Source: Alphaproteobacteria bacterium
GTDB lineage: Bacteria > Pseudomonadota > Alphaproteobacteria > Rickettsiales > UBA6187
Assembly (NCBI GenBank): GCA_024280585.1
Contig: JAJRPW010000094.1
Location: forward strand, 1 to 5,953
Length of the DNA: 5,953 nt
Reading direction: 5' to 3'
Made by a program: the position numbers and the translations under genes. Below, piece by piece: positions 5,213 to 5,953 of this stretch (within the stretch, counting starts at the first letter, position 1; each line of letters starts with the position of its first letter). A model generated the notes under the pieces. It did not search any database and was not told the DNA's origin. It saw only the letters and a list, made by a program, of their open reading frames with translations.

Positions 5213-5704
5213 GTGGCTGGAATATACGAAAAATTGCAGGGAAAGTATTACGATTTATGGTATGATAGATTGGTTAGAAAGGATATTAAGTCGACCGTTG
5301 ACGCGGCAAATAATGGTGATATAGATTCTCAAAATGCTCTCGGTGATATGTATTATGAGGCAGGAAATCCTGATAAATCATATGATTGGCACAGAAAAGC
5401 TGCGGTTCAGGGTGATGAATATGGACAAGAGTGTTGTCTTATAATTATTGCTGAAGTTGAAGAAGGAAGTGATAGAGAGGTCAGTGAAGGAACGGAAAAA
5501 CCCGTAGTAACTGAGCAAAAAGTAGAAAAACCTGAATTTCCTGAAAAAAAGGTGCAAAACCCCACAAAATCCAGAACAAGCCGGATAAATGGTAGAAAAG
5601 GCGAGGAAGTCAGGCCGTTACTTGCAGATAATGGCGAAGAAACCTCCAAAACCAGTTCAAAATGGGCAGAACGCCTAAAAAGCTCGCCTTCACGCAATAA
5701 ATAG
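5213..5704 (+). CDS. Short Sel1-repeat protein with charged C-terminal tail
   Basis: This 163-residue protein starts at GTG (5213-5215) behind AGGAGA. Residues 9-20 are aromatic-rich (QGKYYDLWYDRL). Residues about 31-66 form one clear Sel1 unit: AANNGDIDSQNALGDMYYEAGNPDKSYDWHRKAA split over helices A and B, followed by VQGDEYGQ, the start of a second unit that is not completed. From about 83 on the chain is hydrophilic, rich in Lys, Glu, Pro and Ser, with the near-repeated phrase EKPvvtEqKVEKP, and looks disordered. It ends in a basic KWAERLKSSPSRNK. There is no signal peptide or membrane span. Sel1 repeats mediate protein-protein contacts, but one unit is fewer than most members carry, so this may be a cut-down adaptor. 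An overlapping ATG frame from 5136 is not preferred because it lacks a ribosome site and ends inside this gene. Confidence 0.7.
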   Translation: MAGIYEKLQGKYYDLWYDRLVRKDIKSTVDAANNGDIDSQNALGDMYYEAGNPDKSYDWHRKAAVQGDEYGQECCLIIIAEVEEGSDREVSEGTEKPVVTEQKVEKPEFPEKKVQNPTKSRTSRINGRKGEEVRPLLADNGEETSKTSSKWAERLKSSPSRNK

Positions 5705-5746
5705 CAATATTAAGCCCTGAATTCACATAACTGTAATATTAACGTG

Positions 5747-5779
5747 CTATTCTTATAATAGTTAAATATATAAGAATAG
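5747..5779 (+). promoter_or_regulatory. 11-bp-arm inverted repeat covering the ribosome site of the next gene
   Basis: CTATTCTTATA (5747-5757) is the perfect reverse complement of TATAAGAATAG (5769-5779), with an 11-base loop. The 3' arm runs into AGGA (5778-5781), the ribosome site 7 bases before the ATG at 5789. The stem is almost all A-U and would melt easily, as expected for a heat-sensitive leader. A TATAAT (5754-5759) lies in the 5' arm. If that is the real -10, the full stem would not be transcribed and the repeat would act as an operator instead. Confidence 0.45.
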
Positions 5780-5788
5780 GATGGATAT

Positions 5789-5953
5789 ATGACAGTAAAT
5801 GATGAGTTAAGGAATCAAATTTTAGCAAGATCTATGGCTGAGACCAAGAAGGAAGTCGATGATGGCAAGTTCTGGTCTGATGCGGTTGGGAATGTATCTA
5901 AAATTCTGCAAAAAAAAGAAGTAAACCCTGAAATAATAGGTGAATATCAGTCA
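5789..5953 (+). CDS. Unrecognised protein, 3' end cut by the window
   Basis: An open frame of 55 codons runs from ATG at 5789 to the window end without a stop. It begins MTVNDELRNQILARSMAETK and continues through KFWSDAVGNVSKILQ to EIIGEYQS. It is charged and probably helical, with no signal peptide or known motif in the visible part. AGGA lies 7 bases upstream. An earlier ATG at 5781 meets a TGA after three codons and is not used. No function can be given. Confidence 0.65.
   Translation, partial: MTVNDELRNQILARSMAETKKEVDDGKFWSDAVGNVSKILQKKEVNPEIIGEYQS

Noticed and set aside
5136..5324. 62-codon plus-strand frame overlapping the Sel1 gene
   Set aside because: No ribosome site, runs through the promoter, and ends in another frame inside the better-supported gene.
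1..5953. CRISPR array, tRNA, rRNA, or transposase gene
   Set aside because: No regularly spaced repeats, cloverleaf sequence, rRNA segments or transposase motifs were seen on either strand.

Overview
The window is an AT-rich stretch, probably from a low-GC, Gram-negative alphaproteobacterium. I infer this from four things: a sigma-54 (NtrC-type) response regulator, a pseudopilin of the GFSMVEL/LPGDL type, an RNase HII whose reading begins MPNFKFE like many alphaproteobacterial RnhB proteins, and several helical-repeat (TPR, Sel1) proteins. Nothing here fixes genus or order. Gene-proximal promoters often look like extended -10 boxes (TGnTATAAT-like).

Layout: 1-224 is a leader with a possible sigma-54 promoter, a tandem TGCC-T(n)-GGGA repeat and a sigma-70-like -10 followed by an inverted repeat. 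225-1643 encodes a complete receiver/AAA+/Fis response regulator, followed after only 2 bases by a type IV pilin-like (pseudopilin) gene at 1646-2377. The two genes are very likely one transcript, ending at a 24-bp-arm hairpin (2370-2419) that overlaps the pilin stop codon. 2378-2637 is a convergent intergenic region with no protein gene. It holds what I consider the most interesting item: a minus-strand extended -10 promoter whose predicted start coincides with the first base of a 16-bp stem. The stem's two C-A mismatches on the plus strand become G-U pairs on the minus strand. The loop is CU-rich and carries two ACTCCT (anti-Shine-Dalgarno-like) motifs, and the large hairpin lies downstream as a possible terminator. 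This looks like an unannotated small RNA.

Three minus-strand genes follow when read from high to low coordinates. The first is a hook/rod-like protein that keeps only the N-terminal flagellar axial signature (4057-4845). The second is RNase HII (3378-3977) behind its own extended -10. The third is a six-repeat TPR protein (2638-3336), 41 bases downstream of rnhB and probably co-transcribed with it. 4846-5212 is a divergent intergenic region with promoters facing outward and a REP/dRS3-like palindrome. On the plus strand, 5213-5704 encodes a short Sel1-repeat protein with a charged tail, and 5789 onward is an unrecognised gene cut by the window end, preceded by an 11-bp-arm hairpin that covers most of its ribosome binding site.

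Functional links are modest. The regulator and pilin probably act together, with the regulator controlling a surface-pilus or secretion function by sigma-54 activation. RNase HII is a housekeeping DNA/RNA-hybrid repair enzyme. The TPR, Sel1 and hook-like proteins are likely interaction or surface proteins of unknown role. All functional calls come from reading motifs by eye; no database search was run.
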